Source of the DNA: a bacterium UBP6_UBA1177
Lineage (GTDB): Bacteria; UBP6; UBA1177
Assembly (NCBI GenBank): GCA_002310995.1
Contig: DBYV01000001.1
Coordinates: 1 to 57,511 of the forward strand
Direction of reading: 5' to 3'
DNA: 57,511 nt
Positions 36,312 through 45,496 of the stretch are shown piece by piece. Position 1 is the first letter of the stretch; each line of letters starts with the position of its first letter. Both the position numbers and the translations under genes were made by a program. The notes below the pieces were generated by a model. That model was not told where the DNA came from, made no database searches, and was given only the letters and a program-made list of their open reading frames with translations.

Positions 36312-37346
36312 ATGAAGTTGCTCAGTGAAATCAAAGGTGAAAAGATCGTAGAAACGATCGAAAAACTTGTAAAAATCCCGTCTCCGACCGGTTTTACCGG
36401 CAAAGTAAAGGATTTTCTTGTCAAAAACGCAGAAAAGAAGGGGATTTCCTGCACTGTTACCAAAAAAGGTGCTGTGATTTATTCTTTCGGTCCTAAAGAT
36501 GTTCCCGGAACGTTTTTTGCTGCCCATGTAGATGCTCTCGGAGCTATCGTAACAGATGTAGACGATGATGAAAACAGAGTTAAAATCACAACGGTCGGCG
36601 GTTATCCGGCACTTTACATAATTGGTGAAATATGCACGATTCATACCCGTAAAGGGAAAGAGTATATTTCCACTTTCATTCCGAATAATCCCGCTGTTCA
36701 CGTAAATTCCAAGCTCAAAGAGATGGTTCCCGATTTTGACAACTGCTCGCTTAGAGTCGATCTGACGCTCAAAAAAGGTGAAAAACTCAGCGATTTTATT
36801 TCTGTCGGCGATTTTGTTTCGCTTGACTGTGGTTTCAGATATGTTGACGGCTATGTAAATTCGCGTCATCTTGATGACAAGGCTTCTGCCGGAATATTTG
36901 TTTATCTGTCAGATATTATTAAGAAAAATGAGAGTAAACTTAAAAGCAGGATTTCATTTTTCTTCAACGTTACAGAAGAAACGGGGCAGGGTATTGCCGC
37001 TACTCCTCAAGGCGATGACCTCATTGTTGTAGATATGGGTGTTGTCGGCGGCGGAACGGCCGGCAGCGAAAAGTGTGTCAGTATCTGTGCGAAAGATTCG
37101 TCCGGCCCTTATAATTACGATCTTACGACTGAACTTATAAACCTTGCCGAGAAAAACAAAATTGCTTACAAAACCGATGTTTTCCCGTTCTACGGTTCGG
37201 ATGGTTCGGCACTTCTGCGCTCTTGTAGCGATACGAGAGTCGCTCTTATCGGTCAGGGTGTAGACGCAAGCCACGGATACGAAAGAACGCATGTCGAAGG
37301 TCTTACTGCGACGGCTTCTTTAATTCTTGCGTATATTTTCGGTTAA
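36312..37346 (+). CDS. M42-family glutamyl/deblocking aminopeptidase
   Basis: A 344-residue co-catalytic zinc aminopeptidase of family M42, forming large tetrahedral peptide-trimming particles. Metal-site segments are AHVDALGA (H72, D74), SRHLDDKASAG, TEETGQG (catalytic Glu pair) and SHGYERTH at the C-terminus. Length is typical. It works in the cytoplasm on short peptides, fitting the peptide-use genes of the window. Strong AGGGGGG Shine-Dalgarno; the aminotransferase gene follows after 3 bp. Confidence 0.94.
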   Translation: MKLLSEIKGEKIVETIEKLVKIPSPTGFTGKVKDFLVKNAEKKGISCTVTKKGAVIYSFGPKDVPGTFFAAHVDALGAIVTDVDDDENRVKITTVGGYPALYIIGEICTIHTRKGKEYISTFIPNNPAVHVNSKLKEMVPDFDNCSLRVDLTLKKGEKLSDFISVGDFVSLDCGFRYVDGYVNSRHLDDKASAGIFVYLSDIIKKNESKLKSRISFFFNVTEETGQGIAATPQGDDLIVVDMGVVGGGTAGSEKCVSICAKDSSGPYNYDLTTELINLAEKNKIAYKTDVFPFYGSDGSALLRSCSDTRVALIGQGVDASHGYERTHVEGLTATASLILAYIFG

Positions 37347-37349
37347 ACC

Positions 37350-38474
37350 ATGAAAAGGCCTGACGGTTCGCTCATAAGTTTTATGAGCAATCTTGTAAAA
37401 AAGAACGGCGGTATCAACTGCGCACAGGGAATTCCCGGCTTCAATCCGCCAGAAGAGTTGATAAATGAATTGATTTTTGCGGCAAAGCAGCCAATTCACC
37501 AGTATCCGGCAGGTAACGGAAACCCGAAACTGCGCGAACTTATCGCATCGGGACTCAGCGGAAACTGCGGACTTGCGGCTGAAAATGTTCTTGTCACAAA
37601 CGGTGCAACAGAAGCTATTTCGCTGATATATCTCTATTTGAGACAGAAAAACAGCGGAAGTTTCACCGTTTTGTCTTTTGATCCGGTTTATGAAAGTTAC
37701 GCAAATCTGCCCAAAATTTACGGTGACCGCTTTGTGTGCGAATATCCGGATGAATCGGGTTCTTTTGATTTTAATTCAATCGAAAGCCGCATAAAAAGTG
37801 AAAAAGTAAACCTGGTTTTGCTTTGTTCTCCAGGAAATCCGCTCGGAAAAATCTGGAAAAAAGAGGAAATCACTGCGCTTTACGAAATATGCAGAAAGTG
37901 TGGTGCAAAACTTGTTTTTGACGCGGTTTACAGTGACCTTTACTTCGGGGAAAAACCTTATCTTCCGTTTGATTTGGTCGGCGACACTCTTTTTGTAGTT
38001 TCCGCTTTCTCGAAAATGCTTTCAATCACAGGATGGAGAGTAGGGTATGTCATTGCCGGAAAGGATCATATCGAGAGTATGGCGAAAATTCACGATTACA
38101 CAGGGCTTTGCACGCCGTCTGTTCTTCAGATTGCAATCGCTGAATATCTTGAAAAGAATGATTTCGGCAAAAATTATCTCTCAGCTTTGCGCGGAAAAAT
38201 AAAAGAATCGTTTGAAACTATGTATCCTGTGCTCGACAAAAGCGGTTTTACGATGCCTTCAATCGACGGCGGATATTTTGTCTGGGCAAAGATTCCTGAA
38301 AAATTCGACGACAGCTTCAAATTTGCGATGGATTTGTATGAAAATCAGAAAGTCGGCACGGTTCCCGGAATTCATTTCAGTGATAAGGGGAATAATTTCG
38401 TAAGAATAAGCATTGCAAAACCGGCTTCTGAAATTGCCGAAGCCGCTTCAAGAATTGCAGATTTCGTAATTTAG
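37350..38474 (+). CDS. PLP-dependent class I/II aminotransferase
   Basis: A 374-residue fold-type I aminotransferase. The N-terminal INCAQGIPGFNPPEEL and YPAGNGNPKLRELIA match the methionine/kynurenine aminotransferase-like (YbdL) subgroup. CSPGNPLGKIW binds substrate carboxylate, DAVYSDLYF carries the PLP ring Asp and Tyr, and SAFSKMLSITGWRVGY contains the Schiff-base lysine K222. The substrate is likely an aromatic or sulfur amino acid, which is inferred. It directly follows the M42 peptidase and overlaps the convergent lipoprotein gene by 4 bp at the stop. Confidence 0.92.
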   Translation: MKRPDGSLISFMSNLVKKNGGINCAQGIPGFNPPEELINELIFAAKQPIHQYPAGNGNPKLRELIASGLSGNCGLAAENVLVTNGATEAISLIYLYLRQKNSGSFTVLSFDPVYESYANLPKIYGDRFVCEYPDESGSFDFNSIESRIKSEKVNLVLLCSPGNPLGKIWKKEEITALYEICRKCGAKLVFDAVYSDLYFGEKPYLPFDLVGDTLFVVSAFSKMLSITGWRVGYVIAGKDHIESMAKIHDYTGLCTPSVLQIAIAEYLEKNDFGKNYLSALRGKIKESFETMYPVLDKSGFTMPSIDGGYFVWAKIPEKFDDSFKFAMDLYENQKVGTVPGIHFSDKGNNFVRISIAKPASEIAEAASRIADFVI

Positions 38475-40615
38475 TAGCCTTGAGAACAGCCTTCGTCAAC
38501 GATACCGTTGCAATTGTTATCGGTATTGTCGCCGCAGACTTCCGGTTCAGGAATGCACGCATCAGGATCAGGGCAGCCTTCGTCGATATCTCCGTCACCG
38601 TCGTTATCCTTGTTGTCGCCGCAGATTTCGTATAATCCAGTACCGCAGTCGATGCCGTCATCAATGATGCCGTTGCAGTCGTTGTCGATGTAGTCGCATA
38701 TTTCAACGCCGTCGTTGGTCGGTTCGCAGGTGACCTGGCAGGCAACTTTGACCACGATGTTTACGTTCGCCGCTTCCGGTGCTGCATTAACATAGTTTTT
38801 GAAAGTGTCGCAAGATGAGCCGTTCAAAGTTACGGTGTTTTCTGTTGCGTTGAATGTCCAGCCGTTTGTATCGTCTTTGTCAACGAGAATGGATGTGCCG
38901 TTGTTGTTTATTTCAACGCTGATTCTTGATGTGTCGGAATCATCCTGAAGTACAACAGGTGCTGTGCAGGAAACGATTGCAGATGAAATAGAATCGAGAG
39001 CCGCGATAATTGAGGGCGTGTCTGTAATAGAATACCATGTGCCTGTGCCACCGGCATTTGCCAGCTCTTGCATATTTCCTGTGTTTACACCAGAAAATCC
39101 CATATAATAAACTTTTACGCCGGTAGCGGCAAGGTTTTGCGTGGCTCTTATTGTTCCGGCAAGGGTTGGACCTCCTGTATTTTCGAAATCGGCATCTGTT
39201 ATTACAACAACAGCTTTTGGTCTTTCGTTAGAGTATGTGTCATTCGGAAAATCATAATATTTATTGGCCATTACGGTTTCGAGAGCTCCAGGTTCGCCTT
39301 CCTCATTATTTGGATTTACGCTTATCGGGGTTCCGCCCAATGGAGCATATTCTGAGTCGCAGGCATTAAAATTGGAAAGTCCTGTACCTGTTCTAGGCTG
39401 CAAGTCAATACATTCGCCGAAATCGTCATAATATGTATCCCACATCAAACAAGTAAAAATTTCCAATGCACATTCTTCCCGGTAATTTCCTGGGAAAGTT
39501 CCCATTCCAACATTGAATTTTGTCGAAAAATCACTTGCTTTGGAATTAAGTGCGCTGAACAAAGCTGCCCAGCGGGTGGGGCCGTCGTCACAAACATCAT
39601 AATAATCTAGTGTGCCATTGGGATCTGTGCAATAATCCATCGAACCTGATGCGTCAAGCATGAAGTAAACATTCGGTTTCAGAGGCACGCTTGTAACTTC
39701 TTCTCCGCCGCCGCATGATTCGGTGACAACTATGTTTTCGCATGCATCGCCGACATTGTTTCCGTTGTAATCAACCTGATTTGTATTGGCAATTTCAGGA
39801 CAGTTGTCGCACGCATCGCCAATACTGTCGCCGTCGCTGTCAAGCTGATCTTCGTTTGCGACATTGGGGCAGTTGTCTTCATTGTTCGGTACGTTGTCGC
39901 CGTCAATATCGGGGTTGTAAATCGGACCTGCGCATACATCACCGACACCGTCGCCGTCTTCATCGGCCTGATCGATATTTGCAGCCATCGGGCAGTTGTC
40001 ACATGCATCACCGATACCGTCACTGTCGCTGTCAAGCTGGTCTTCGTTCGGGGTGTCAGGGCAGTTGTCCAGAAGTGTTTCTACTCCGTCACCGTCAGGG
40101 TCGATCAAAGCTGGTTCGCATACATTGCCGACACCGTTTGAGTCAGAATCTGCCTGAGTTGCATTCGGGTGATTCGGACAGTTGTCGCATTCGTCACCTA
40201 TACCGTCGCCGTCGCTGTCAAGCTGGTCTTCGTTCGGTTCAAGATAGCAGTTGTCCTTGCAGTCCAGAATACCGTCACCGTCACTGTCGATATCAGGAAC
40301 GCTGCAACCGCATACGCCTGGCTCGGTTTTTTCAGGATTGTTGGGACATTCGTCAATGATATCACTATCTTCTTTTTCATCTTTGTCTGGTTCAGGTTCT
40401 TTGTCTTCGTCTGTTTTTTCTTCCTGATTATCATTGTCAGGAGTTTGTGAACCGTCGTTTACAACAGCTTCAGGGAGTTCATCATCTTCATCCGAGATTT
40501 CAACAGAGTCATCGTTTTTCGTTTCTTCGATGCTTTCTTCATTAGTTTTGCCGCTGTTTCCGCAGGAGATAAACAACAAAAATACTGCGACCAAGCACAA
40601 TGTCTTCAACTTCAT
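38471..40615 (-). CDS. Surface lipoprotein: acidic linker, thrombospondin-3 repeats, VWA domain, MopE-like tail
   Basis: A 714-residue lipoprotein (lipobox FISC, Cys near 19). An Asp/Glu-rich linker (about 20-95) leads into several thrombospondin type 3 Ca2+-binding repeats (about 100-295; DSDGDGIGDECDNCP units). A von Willebrand A domain follows with the MIDAS motif LDASGSMD and VVVITDADF. The tail has three DNxDxDGxxDEGC-type motifs as in MopE and other metazoan-like secreted proteins (IDNDCNGIIDDG, NKDNDGDGDIDEGC, NTDNNCNGIVDEGC). A Ca2+-stiffened surface adhesin is the best guess. AAAGGAGG before the ATG at 40615 decides the start. Confidence 0.9.
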   Translation of the reverse strand: MKLKTLCLVAVFLLFISCGNSGKTNEESIEETKNDDSVEISDEDDELPEAVVNDGSQTPDNDNQEEKTDEDKEPEPDKDEKEDSDIIDECPNNPEKTEPGVCGCSVPDIDSDGDGILDCKDNCYLEPNEDQLDSDGDGIGDECDNCPNHPNATQADSDSNGVGNVCEPALIDPDGDGVETLLDNCPDTPNEDQLDSDSDGIGDACDNCPMAANIDQADEDGDGVGDVCAGPIYNPDIDGDNVPNNEDNCPNVANEDQLDSDGDSIGDACDNCPEIANTNQVDYNGNNVGDACENIVVTESCGGGEEVTSVPLKPNVYFMLDASGSMDYCTDPNGTLDYYDVCDDGPTRWAALFSALNSKASDFSTKFNVGMGTFPGNYREECALEIFTCLMWDTYYDDFGECIDLQPRTGTGLSNFNACDSEYAPLGGTPISVNPNNEEGEPGALETVMANKYYDFPNDTYSNERPKAVVVITDADFENTGGPTLAGTIRATQNLAATGVKVYYMGFSGVNTGNMQELANAGGTGTWYSITDTPSIIAALDSISSAIVSCTAPVVLQDDSDTSRISVEINNNGTSILVDKDDTNGWTFNATENTVTLNGSSCDTFKNYVNAAPEAANVNIVVKVACQVTCEPTNDGVEICDYIDNDCNGIIDDGIDCGTGLYEICGDNKDNDGDGDIDEGCPDPDACIPEPEVCGDNTDNNCNGIVDEGCSQGY
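38478..38705 (-). repeat. Three MopE-like Asp/Cys motif repeats within the VWA lipoprotein gene
   Basis: Three imperfect copies coding for C-G-D-N-x-D-N-D-x-x-G-x-x-D-E-G-C-like units. Confidence 0.65.
39735..40310 (-). repeat. Tandem thrombospondin type 3 repeat-coding units
   Basis: Repeated coding of DxDxDGxGDxCDNCPxxxNxDQxD, with strong local nucleotide similarity between units; boundaries approximate. Confidence 0.7.
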
Positions 40616-40645
40616 GATAGCCTCCTTTAAAAAATTAACCTGTTT

Positions 40646-40674
40646 ATTATACAATAAAGCGAAGATTAAATCAA
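40646..40674 (-). promoter_or_regulatory. Promoter of the VWA/TSP3 lipoprotein gene
   Basis: Minus-strand TTGATT (40669-40674), 17-bp spacer, TATAAT (40646-40651), about 30 bp upstream of the ATG. Confidence 0.65.
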
Positions 40675-40694
40675 TAGAACAATTAATAATTAGG

Positions 40695-40722
40695 TGGACT
40701 TTAGTAAAATTTTTTTTATAAT
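40695..40722 (+). promoter_or_regulatory. Promoter of the 40.7-47.7 kb plus-strand operon
   Basis: TGGACT (40695-40700), 16-bp A/T spacer including T8, TATAAT (40717-40722), followed by GGAGGTG and the TTG start at 40744. The leader is only about 15 nt. Confidence 0.5.
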
Positions 40723-40743
40723 CTCACGTTTGGAGGTGTTTTT

Positions 40744-41397
40744 TTGGGCAAGTTGCTTTTTTTCCTTAATTTATGCAAAAAAATATTTTTTTTGTTTGCA
40801 GTTTTCATTGTTTTTGCACTTCAGGGAAGCTTTTTTGTTTACCTTGAAAATTTGGTTGCGTGCTTCCCTGTAACGATAATCACCACCCAGAAGGCGCCGG
40901 TTGAGCAGGTACTTGATATGATGACAGTCTGTTCCCTTTCGGTAGAGAGCGAGCGTATGACTTTTGATTCATCTATTTTCAACCACTATGAAACCCTTCC
41001 TGTGAAAGAAATTTATCTTTATTCGATGAAGATTCCTTACTCTGAGTGGAGCGGGATCAAAAATATGGAAGATGTGATAACAGAAGCTAACCCGTATGTT
41101 GAAGATGTTGTTTCCCTGTATGCCTCTTCAAAGATCAAATTTCAGCTTCTCTCTTTTGTTTTCACCATGCTACTCGGCATTTATTTTGTTTTCAGAATTG
41201 CTGAATCAAAGAAAATGACAAAAAAACAATATTTGTTTGTTTTTGCAATAATATTAATCTCTTATGCTGTTTGTTCCGCTTTGCTGCTAATTTCTTGTCC
41301 GATGGTTGTCATGCCGCTTTCGGCAGTTTCCGCAGGAGTTCTGTTTGCTGCTTTTGTAATTGTTTCCCTTATAACTTACAGACTTTCAAAATGGTGA
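40744..41397 (+). CDS. Four-helix integral membrane protein, unknown
   Basis: A 217-residue protein with TTG start (GGAGGTG upstream). It has a hydrophobic helix at about 12-32, an extracytoplasmic region of about 100 residues (ending near 130), and three more helices at about 133-150, 162-184 and 188-211. No family recognised. It opens a close-packed plus-strand run: the EEP lipoprotein begins 4 bp after its stop. Confidence 0.78.
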   Translation: MGKLLFFLNLCKKIFFLFAVFIVFALQGSFFVYLENLVACFPVTIITTQKAPVEQVLDMMTVCSLSVESERMTFDSSIFNHYETLPVKEIYLYSMKIPYSEWSGIKNMEDVITEANPYVEDVVSLYASSKIKFQLLSFVFTMLLGIYFVFRIAESKKMTKKQYLFVFAIILISYAVCSALLLISCPMVVMPLSAVSAGVLFAAFVIVSLITYRLSKW

Positions 41398-41401
41398 TGA
41401 T

Positions 41402-42616
41402 ATGAGGAAGTTTTTTTACATTCTGCTTTGTGCTTTCTTTTTTGTTTCATGTTTTTCGCATGGTAATAATTTCAAACCAGTTGCGGATATTACTGATACC
41501 GGCGACACTGTTTCTGACGACACTGGTGATACAGTTACCGATACCGGAGATACTGTTACCGATACCGGTGACACCGTTCCTGACGATGTTGATACTGTTC
41601 CTGATGATGTTGATACGGTTCCTGATGATGCCGATACCGTTTCTGACGATATTGATACGGTTCCTGACGATAGCGATACTGTTCCTAATGACGGCGACAC
41701 CATTTCTGACGATATCGACACAGATGATGACGATGATACTGATGATGATTCAGATTATCAGGAAGAATTTGATGATTTTGACGGTGAAACTATTCAAATC
41801 AGAATCGTGACCGGTAATATCACGAGCGGCAACAATCAGTCCTATGATCCGGGACACGGAATAAGGATTTTTCAGGCTTTGAAACCAGATATCGCGCTTG
41901 TTCAGGAGATGAATTACAAAAATAATTCGGCAAATGACTACAAAGAATTCGCCCAGGAGATCGTAGGAACGAACTATTACGCAGTTGACAGCGCAGATTA
42001 TGATATTCCGAACGGTGTTGTGAGCAAATATCCTATAAAATCAAGTGGTTATTGGGATGATCCTAATATCGATAACCGAGCTTTGATGTGGGCCGTTGTC
42101 GATATTCCAGGTGAAAAAGATATTTTTGCGATAAGTGTTCATCTTCACACAGATCCTGCTTCTGATCAAGTCAAGGCAGCACAGGTTATTGTTGACGAAA
42201 TCGGAAAACTCGAATCATCAAATTCCGGCAGATATTACTATGTTGTAGGCGGCGATTTCAATGGAACAAGTGCCGTATCTTTAAACGGATTCGGCAAAAA
42301 CAACACTTTTTATATCAGTGATTCCGATCCTGTTGATGAAAAAGATAACTGCAATACAAACAGGAACAGAAACAAGCAGTACGATTTTGTTCTGGCGGAC
42401 TACCATCTGCATGAATTTCAAGTTCCCGTGGTTTATTATTCGTCAGAAGATGCAACAGAAACAAAGACTTATGAAAACGGACTTGTTTTTGATACGCGTG
42501 TTTATGATGAAAGCGAACTTAATGAATATTTTTATCCGGCGCAGACAAATGATTCTGGCGCTTCAAGTATGCAGCATATGGCTGTAGTCAAGGATTTTCT
42601 TATAAAATTGCCATGA
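41402..42616 (+). CDS. Lipoprotein with DTVPDD-repeat linker and endonuclease/exonuclease/phosphatase domain
   Basis: A 404-residue lipoprotein (lipobox FVSC, Cys near 17). Residues about 30-130 are a highly acidic linker of seven-residue DTVPDDx repeats. The C-terminal domain is of the EEP (DNase I-like) superfamily: RIVTGNI, LVQEMNY (metal Glu), NGVVSKYPI, SVHLHTD (catalytic His), VVGGDFNG, KQYDFVLAD and the final MQHMAVVKDF (His). All key residues seem present, so it is probably an active surface nuclease or phosphodiesterase. The last bases overlap the biotin ligase start (ATGA). Confidence 0.9.
   Translation: MRKFFYILLCAFFFVSCFSHGNNFKPVADITDTGDTVSDDTGDTVTDTGDTVTDTGDTVPDDVDTVPDDVDTVPDDADTVSDDIDTVPDDSDTVPNDGDTISDDIDTDDDDDTDDDSDYQEEFDDFDGETIQIRIVTGNITSGNNQSYDPGHGIRIFQALKPDIALVQEMNYKNNSANDYKEFAQEIVGTNYYAVDSADYDIPNGVVSKYPIKSSGYWDDPNIDNRALMWAVVDIPGEKDIFAISVHLHTDPASDQVKAAQVIVDEIGKLESSNSGRYYYVVGGDFNGTSAVSLNGFGKNNTFYISDSDPVDEKDNCNTNRNRNKQYDFVLADYHLHEFQVPVVYYSSEDATETKTYENGLVFDTRVYDESELNEYFYPAQTNDSGASSMQHMAVVKDFLIKLP
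41504..41724 (+). repeat. 21-bp tandem repeat coding for DTVPDDx
   Basis: About ten imperfect 21-nt units of the type GATACxGTTCCTGATGATG. Because the unit is a multiple of three, gain or loss changes linker length without a frameshift. Confidence 0.8.
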
Positions 42617-43359
42617 ATAGATACGAAATACCCGAAAACAGATTTTTGAATTTTTACCATTTTGAAGTAACTACTTCGACAATGGATGAATGCGAAAATC
42701 TGATAAAATCGGGTGTTCGCAGCGGAATCGTTCTGGCCGATTCACAGACTTCAGGACGCGGAAGAAACGCAAAAAAATGGGTGTCCGTTGCCAACGGAAA
42801 CATCTATCTCTCGTTTTTTGATGTTATTAATGAAGTTTCTCCGATAAACCTTATACCACAGAGGTGCGCAGTCGCAGCATATTCGGCGGTTTCGCAGTTT
42901 GTGAAAAATGCAGAAGTTAAGATAAAATGGCCGAACGATATATTTGTTGGAATGAAAAAAGTGTCCGGAATTATTGCAAAAACGATGCTTTTTGAAGGAA
43001 AAAGGTTTTATATCTGCGGAATCGGGATCAATGTTTTTCCGCCGGAAGAAAACGGTCAGAAATTTGTCTGGGAGCCGACAGCGGTTTCAGAATACTGCGA
43101 AGTTTCGACGGAAGAGGTTTTAAATGCTCTCATCAAAGGTGCCGACTTTGCTTTTTCTGCCGGAAGTGCTGAAATTATAGATACTTACAAGCATAATATA
43201 AATTGGATGCTTGAGCGGAAAATTGTTTTTTCACAAGATTTAGTCCACAATGAAAAAGGGAAAATTATCGGATTTTCGGATGATTTTTCAGTTGTTAAAA
43301 TTAAAACTGAGAACGGAATCGAAGAGCTTTCAGCTCTCTCGATTTTATCTTTAAACTGA
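42613..43359 (+). CDS. birA: Biotin--[biotin carboxyl-carrier protein] ligase, no repressor domain
   Basis: A 248-residue monofunctional biotin protein ligase that makes biotinyl-AMP and attaches biotin to the carrier of biotin-dependent carboxylases. Motifs are TTSTMDEC, ADSQTSGRGRNAKKW (biotinyl-AMP loop) and KIKWPNDIFV with SGIIAKT, then the small C-terminal SH3-like domain. There is no N-terminal helix-turn-helix, so it cannot act as the classic BirA repressor. Start overlaps the EEP gene (ATGA); an HD-GYP gene follows after 9 bp. Confidence 0.93.
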   Translation: MNRYEIPENRFLNFYHFEVTTSTMDECENLIKSGVRSGIVLADSQTSGRGRNAKKWVSVANGNIYLSFFDVINEVSPINLIPQRCAVAAYSAVSQFVKNAEVKIKWPNDIFVGMKKVSGIIAKTMLFEGKRFYICGIGINVFPPEENGQKFVWEPTAVSEYCEVSTEEVLNALIKGADFAFSAGSAEIIDTYKHNINWMLERKIVFSQDLVHNEKGKIIGFSDDFSVVKIKTENGIEELSALSILSLN

Positions 43360-43368
43360 AGGGGGAGT

Positions 43369-45471
43369 ATGAGCCGCTTTAAAACAAAAACAATACATCA
43401 TTTAAATATTGTGATTCTTATTGTCCTTTCTATTTTATTAAACTTTTTTCTTTCCGGTCTGGCGCGTCGTCTTGAACTGCCGCTCTATCTGGATACTATC
43501 GGAACTGTACTTGCCGCGATGCTCGGAGGAAATCTTGCAGCCGTAATAGTCGGATTCTTTTCAAATGCTGTCAATGCAATTTACGATATTACGAAGCTGT
43601 ATTACGGTATAATCAGCATTCTGATCGGTGTTTTAGCCTCTATTTTTCACACAAAAAGATTCTTTGAACATCCAATGAAGGTTTTGCTTGCAATAGTTAT
43701 TTTTGCATGTATCGGCGGCGGGCTGGGTTCATTTTTTACCTATTTTCTTCAGGGTTCGGATTTCGGAGCCGGAATTTCCGCTCCTTTGTCTTCCGCAATA
43801 TACAGCATGACGGGTTCCTCAAAGTTGTTTTCAGAGTTTTGTGCCGATATCATCATCGACTTTTTTGACAAAACGCTGGTAGTGGCGGTTGCAATCATCA
43901 TCTATCGCATGATTCCCGATTTTTACAAAAGATATACCAAATGGGTTTTTCTTTTCTCACCGGCCCCGTCGAATGAGGATAGCGAGCACCGGGGCGAGAT
44001 CAAGCGTTCTCTCCTGAGAAAAGTCATTGTAATGGTCATTGTCGCCGAAATACTTCTCGGAACTCTGGCCACTGTCACCGGTTTCATTCTTTACAGGCAG
44101 GTGTCGGTAGGGAAGTTTACCGATATCGCTCAGGGAGTCACCAAAGCGGCATCTATAGTTATTGATGCTGAAAGGATTGACGAATTCATTGAAAAAGGGC
44201 GAAATGCGAAAGGTTACAATGAAATAGAAAAAAATCTTTACGGAATAAAGGAAAGTTTTCCGCAGACGACCTATCTTTACGTCTACAAAATTCTTGAAGA
44301 CGGCTGTCATGTCGTTTTCGATCTCGATTCAGAAGGTGTGGAGGCAGGCGAGCCAGGAGAAATTGTAGAGTTCGATCCGACTTTTGTTCCATATCTGCCT
44401 AAACTTTTCAAAGGAGAGGAAATCGAGCCGATTTTTTCCGACGACCAGTTCGGCAAACTGCTCACGGTTTACAGGCCGCTTAAAGGTTCGACTTATGTAG
44501 CGGCTGATATCGCGATTGACGAGATCGTGGCAGACGAGTTTAAATTTGTAATCAAGTTGCTCTCTGTGTTTTTTGGGCTTTCAATAATCATTATGAGTAT
44601 CGTTCTTGAATTTGTAAACCGTGGGATCGTATATCCCGTAAACCGCATGGCCTCCGCATCAATGAAATTCGCCTACAGGTTCGAGCATGACGGAGAAGCG
44701 GCTTTTAAATTCATGGAATCGCTGAAAATACGCACTTTTGACGAAATAGAGAATCTTTACAAATCGATCTTGAAGATGTGCCGGGATCTGTTGAATTACA
44801 TCAAACAGCTGAGTATTCAGAACAAGCGCATAACCAGAATGCAGAACGAAATTATTATAAACTTTGCAGAAATGGTCGAAGCGCGCGACAACAGCACAGG
44901 TAACCACATCAAAAAAACGGCATTTTATGTCGAGGCGATAGCGAAGGAACTCAGGAAAAACGGAAGATTTACAGAGATTCTGACTGATGCCTATATTGCC
45001 AAGCTCAAACGCTCGGCACCTCTTCACGATATCGGAAAAATTGCTGTTCCCGATTCGATTCTGAATAAACCTGGAAAACTGACTGAGGAAGAATTCGAAA
45101 TAATGAAGAGTCATGCGATAGAGGGGCAGAAAATACTTAAAAAAATCGAGGCTAACGCAAGTGATTCTATGGATGACGACTACTTGAAAGAATCGATTGA
45201 AATGGCGCTTTATCACCATGAAAAGTGGAACGGAGCAGGTTATCCCAACGGACTGAGAGGCGAGGATATCCCTCTTTCCGCAAGGATCATGGCCGTTGCT
45301 GATGTTTTTGACGCACTTGTGGCTGAGCGTGTCTATAAAAAGGCAATGCCGTATGAAAAAGCAATGGAAATAATTCTCGAAGGGGCTGGAACGAGCTTTG
45401 ATCCGGTTATTGTCGAAGCCTTTTCACATATTGCCAGGGAGCTTTACGACAAGCGCACTGTACTTGAATAA
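43369..45471 (+). CDS. HD-GYP domain protein with ECF-S-like membrane domain and periplasmic sensor
   Basis: A 700-residue predicted c-di-GMP phosphodiesterase receptor. The N-terminus (about 12-190) holds six or so helices with Gly-rich MLGGNLAAVIVGFFSN and LYYGIISILIGV, reminiscent of ECF-transporter S components or 5TM-LYT sensors. Another helix (about 213-240) leads to an extracytoplasmic sensor (about 240-395, with a PAS/Cache-like TYLYVYKILEDGCHVVFD), followed by a helix near 395-420, a signalling helix, and the HD-GYP domain with HDIGKIA near 553 and HHEKWNGAGYP near 615. Both catalytic signatures are intact. A strong AAGGGGGAG Shine-Dalgarno is present. The next gene is a paralogue in tandem. 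Confidence 0.9.
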   Translation: MSRFKTKTIHHLNIVILIVLSILLNFFLSGLARRLELPLYLDTIGTVLAAMLGGNLAAVIVGFFSNAVNAIYDITKLYYGIISILIGVLASIFHTKRFFEHPMKVLLAIVIFACIGGGLGSFFTYFLQGSDFGAGISAPLSSAIYSMTGSSKLFSEFCADIIIDFFDKTLVVAVAIIIYRMIPDFYKRYTKWVFLFSPAPSNEDSEHRGEIKRSLLRKVIVMVIVAEILLGTLATVTGFILYRQVSVGKFTDIAQGVTKAASIVIDAERIDEFIEKGRNAKGYNEIEKNLYGIKESFPQTTYLYVYKILEDGCHVVFDLDSEGVEAGEPGEIVEFDPTFVPYLPKLFKGEEIEPIFSDDQFGKLLTVYRPLKGSTYVAADIAIDEIVADEFKFVIKLLSVFFGLSIIIMSIVLEFVNRGIVYPVNRMASASMKFAYRFEHDGEAAFKFMESLKIRTFDEIENLYKSILKMCRDLLNYIKQLSIQNKRITRMQNEIIINFAEMVEARDNSTGNHIKKTAFYVEAIAKELRKNGRFTEILTDAYIAKLKRSAPLHDIGKIAVPDSILNKPGKLTEEEFEIMKSHAIEGQKILKKIEANASDSMDDDYLKESIEMALYHHEKWNGAGYPNGLRGEDIPLSARIMAVADVFDALVAERVYKKAMPYEKAMEIILEGAGTSFDPVIVEAFSHIARELYDKRTVLE

Positions 45472-45496
45472 TAATCTGAGATTTCAGGGGGTTAGG

